Origin: Nothophaeocryptopus gaeumannii
Taxonomy: Eukaryota; Ascomycota; Dothideomycetes; Mycosphaerellales; Mycosphaerellaceae
Direction of reading: 5' to 3'
Assembly: GCA_031771865.1 (NCBI GenBank)
Contig: JASISA010000019.1
Span: 1,054,001-1,118,000, forward strand
DNA length: 64,000 nucleotides
Each line of letters starts with the position of its first letter. The stretch's first letter is position 1. Position numbers and translations under genes: made by a program. Below the pieces are notes generated by a model. That model did not search any database. It saw only the letters and a program-made list of their open reading frames with translations, and was not told the origin of the DNA. This document shows positions 62,578 through 64,000 of the stretch, piece by piece.

Positions 62578-64000
62578 TCACCCATGAACCTTCGAAGGAT
62601 ATCCCGTATTACAAGTCGGCTCACCAAACCCAACACTCCACTGCACACTCCCCATAATAATCACCATCAAACACAAACCTCCCACCAAGCTCGCAAGCGC
62701 ATACGCATACCCATGCCTCCTCTTCAAATTATTCATTTCCGCCACCCACGTACTCACAGTCGTCAAACATCCACAGAACCCATCCTGAACACCTTGCAAT
62801 ACCTGACATCCTACCCTCCCACCGCCTACCATTCCCGCCCTCCCGACACCGACGTGTTGAATATCGTAACACATCGCCTCGATCGCTGTGCCGAACATAT
62901 TTACCGCGAATGTTCCTAGCGGGAAGGAGGATACGAGGCCGTTGAGGTGGAGACTTGCGTAGAAACGAAGTAAGCAGCCAAGAGGTGCGAAGACGAGTGC
63001 GAACAGGACTTCTCCTCGCCAGGTTTCGTTGCTCCATGTTCCGCGAGAGGAAGGGCCGTCGGGTCGGGAGGGAGGGAAGATGGCTAGGAAGATAGCGCCG
63101 AGCCAGCAGCCCCAGGCTAGGAAGACCATGACCGGGTCGAAGAATTTCCGAATGAAGGGTACGGGGAGGGTGGGGATTATTCGGCCGAGGGCGAGGGCGG
63201 TGTGGGCGCCTATGAGGAGGCCGCCGAGGGAGAGGGCGAGAGTGTAGATGATGACTGCGAGGAGGGCTTCGAAAGAGTAGCCTCCATTTCGGTGGATGGT
63301 GTTCGATGGACTGAGAGATCCGGAAGCGGAAGCGTAGTTGTGACTTATGGGCGAAGGGAGATTGTTGGATAGGGCGAGGAAGAAGTCTCTGGCAAAACTG
63401 GAGAAGGAGGTGAAGCTGCCACAGAAGCCGGTTGCAAGTCCGATGTACAAAGGTATCACCTTCTTGCGTTTATTCATTTCAGCTTTTTCTAGCGTTTGTA
63501 GGTCGCCGTCGTGTTTCTCGCCTTGTGCTGCAATTTGGGCGTGTTCTCTGAACAAGCTCTGGTCCTCTCCTAGAAAACCCATGATGAAAGAACCGCCAAA
63601 GTTAGCCCATACCACAGGTGTGACGATGGGCGCGCTTGGATAGAACGTGATCCATTGCACTCCTAGTCTGGCCAGTGTCCCCAAGATGGAGAAGAATATT
63701 AAATATGATATCGTGTATAGTTCGTTAAGGATTTTGGGAGCCGGCTTCTCGGTACGAATGAGTTCTCCGGGATTTTTTCTCGAATATTGACGAGGCGTCT
63801 CCTCTGAATCGCGTCCACGCTCGGCATCCCGAGACTGCTTGTGTTGCGTACTCTGCGCCGTGGTTGCTGCAGAGAGTCGCTGTGTTTTGGGTAAAGGTGG
63901 CAAAGCTGAAACCTCAGACAAATTCTGATCCTGATTCCGGGATTTGCGACTTGCTCGACTCGCGCCACTTGATCGTCTACGCGTTGCGTCTGGTCTTGCG
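62578..64000 (-). CDS. fex1: Fluoride export protein FEX (two fused CrcB domains), 5' end outside window
   Basis: The frame is open from the right edge to a stop at 62578; no start codon is in view, so the N-terminus is cut off. About 75 polar residues precede the first CrcB domain: FFSILGTLARLGVQWITFY, VWANFGGSFIMGFLGEDQSL and the pore motif GLATGFCGSFTSFSSFARDF. A linker helix and second domain follow: FAPLGCLLRFYASLHLNGLV, FPLGTFAVNMFGTAIEAM and DGFCGCLTTVSTWVAEM. In eukaryotes the two halves are fused in antiparallel fashion to form the pore that expels fluoride across the plasma membrane. Both halves keep the GxxGxxTTxS-type Phe-box/sodium-site region, so it should be active. Confidence 0.93.
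   Translation of the reverse strand, partial: ARPDATRRRSSGASRASRKSRNQDQNLSEVSALPPLPKTQRLSAATTAQSTQHKQSRDAERGRDSEETPRQYSRKNPGELIRTEKPAPKILNELYTISYLIFFSILGTLARLGVQWITFYPSAPIVTPVVWANFGGSFIMGFLGEDQSLFREHAQIAAQGEKHDGDLQTLEKAEMNKRKKVIPLYIGLATGFCGSFTSFSSFARDFFLALSNNLPSPISHNYASASGSLSPSNTIHRNGGYSFEALLAVIIYTLALSLGGLLIGAHTALALGRIIPTLPVPFIRKFFDPVMVFLAWGCWLGAIFLAIFPPSRPDGPSSRGTWSNETWRGEVLFALVFAPLGCLLRFYASLHLNGLVSSFPLGTFAVNMFGTAIEAMCYDIQHVGVGRAGMVGGGRVGCQVLQGVQDGFCGCLTTVSTWVAEMNNLKRRHGYAYALASLVGGLCLMVIIMGSVQWSVGFGEPTCNTGYPSKVHG

Noticed and set aside
1..64000. CRISPR arrays, rRNA or tRNA genes, biosynthetic core genes (PKS/NRPS), telomeric repeats
   Set aside because: Looked for on both strands; none seen. 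The GMC and hydrolase neighbours alone do not make a metabolic cluster.

Overview
The window is nuclear DNA from a filamentous ascomycete. The evidence is small spliceosomal introns (45-90 bp, GT-AG with CTAAC-like branch sites), compact genes on both strands, and typical Pezizomycotina families: OST-alpha, FAR-17a/AIG1-like, GMC oxidoreductase, FEX fluoride exporter, Tea4/Bud14-like SH3 protein, F-box and 2EXR-type proteins. A dothideomycete (Mycosphaerellales/Capnodiales-like) is my guess from overall character, not proven.

Layout. 0-9.9 kb: 5' part of a UPF0303/HbpS-like gene, a conserved secreted protein, a multi-exon unknown, a FAR-17a/AIG1-like membrane protein, a decayed PAP2 lipid phosphatase, an OST-alpha family protein and a GNAT acetyltransferase. 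9.9-12.2 kb: a gene-poor, partly AT-rich stretch with an imperfect inverted repeat. 12.2-16 kb: a secreted GMC oxidoreductase and a decayed ABHD12-like hydrolase. 16.3-19.1 kb: a large E2 ubiquitin-conjugating enzyme with UIM-like motifs. 19.5-38 kb: a region rich in F-box and 2EXR-like proteins (eight loci, some broken), with a GPI-anchored protein, a transcription-factor relic, a membrane-anchored 'nitrogen regulator'-type protein, a DUF3237 protein, a SprT-like protease, a rhomboid, ribosomal protein S18 and a five-exon secreted protein. 39.9-46.5 kb: a C2H2 zinc-finger gene whose first intron holds a complete-length Ty1/Copia retrotransposon (40004-45373). 48.9-64 kb: conserved housekeeping genes: Tea4/Bud14-like polarity factor, arylsulfotransferase-like protein, WDR44/Dgr2-like WD40 protein, ribonucleotide reductase small subunit, a coiled-coil protein and the FEX exporter, which runs off the right edge.

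Main observations. (1) The Copia element landed exactly on CTAAC, the presumed lariat branch site of a ~67 bp intron. The target duplication therefore copied the branch site, and a usable copy sits next to the original 3' splice site. (2) The element's primer-binding site abuts the 5' LTR and matches the anticodon stem-loop of initiator tRNA-Met, which points to half-tRNA priming. (3) At least seven otherwise well-conserved reading frames, two of them in the transposon, are interrupted by a shift equal to loss of one base, mostly at a short homopolymer. Because the LTRs are identical, this looks more like consensus-sequence error than wholesale decay. (4) In contrast, the PAP2 and ABHD12-like genes carry in-frame stops explainable by G:C to A:T transitions and look like true pseudogenes.

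Exon boundaries were read by eye from splice consensus and reading-frame continuity. No database search was possible.
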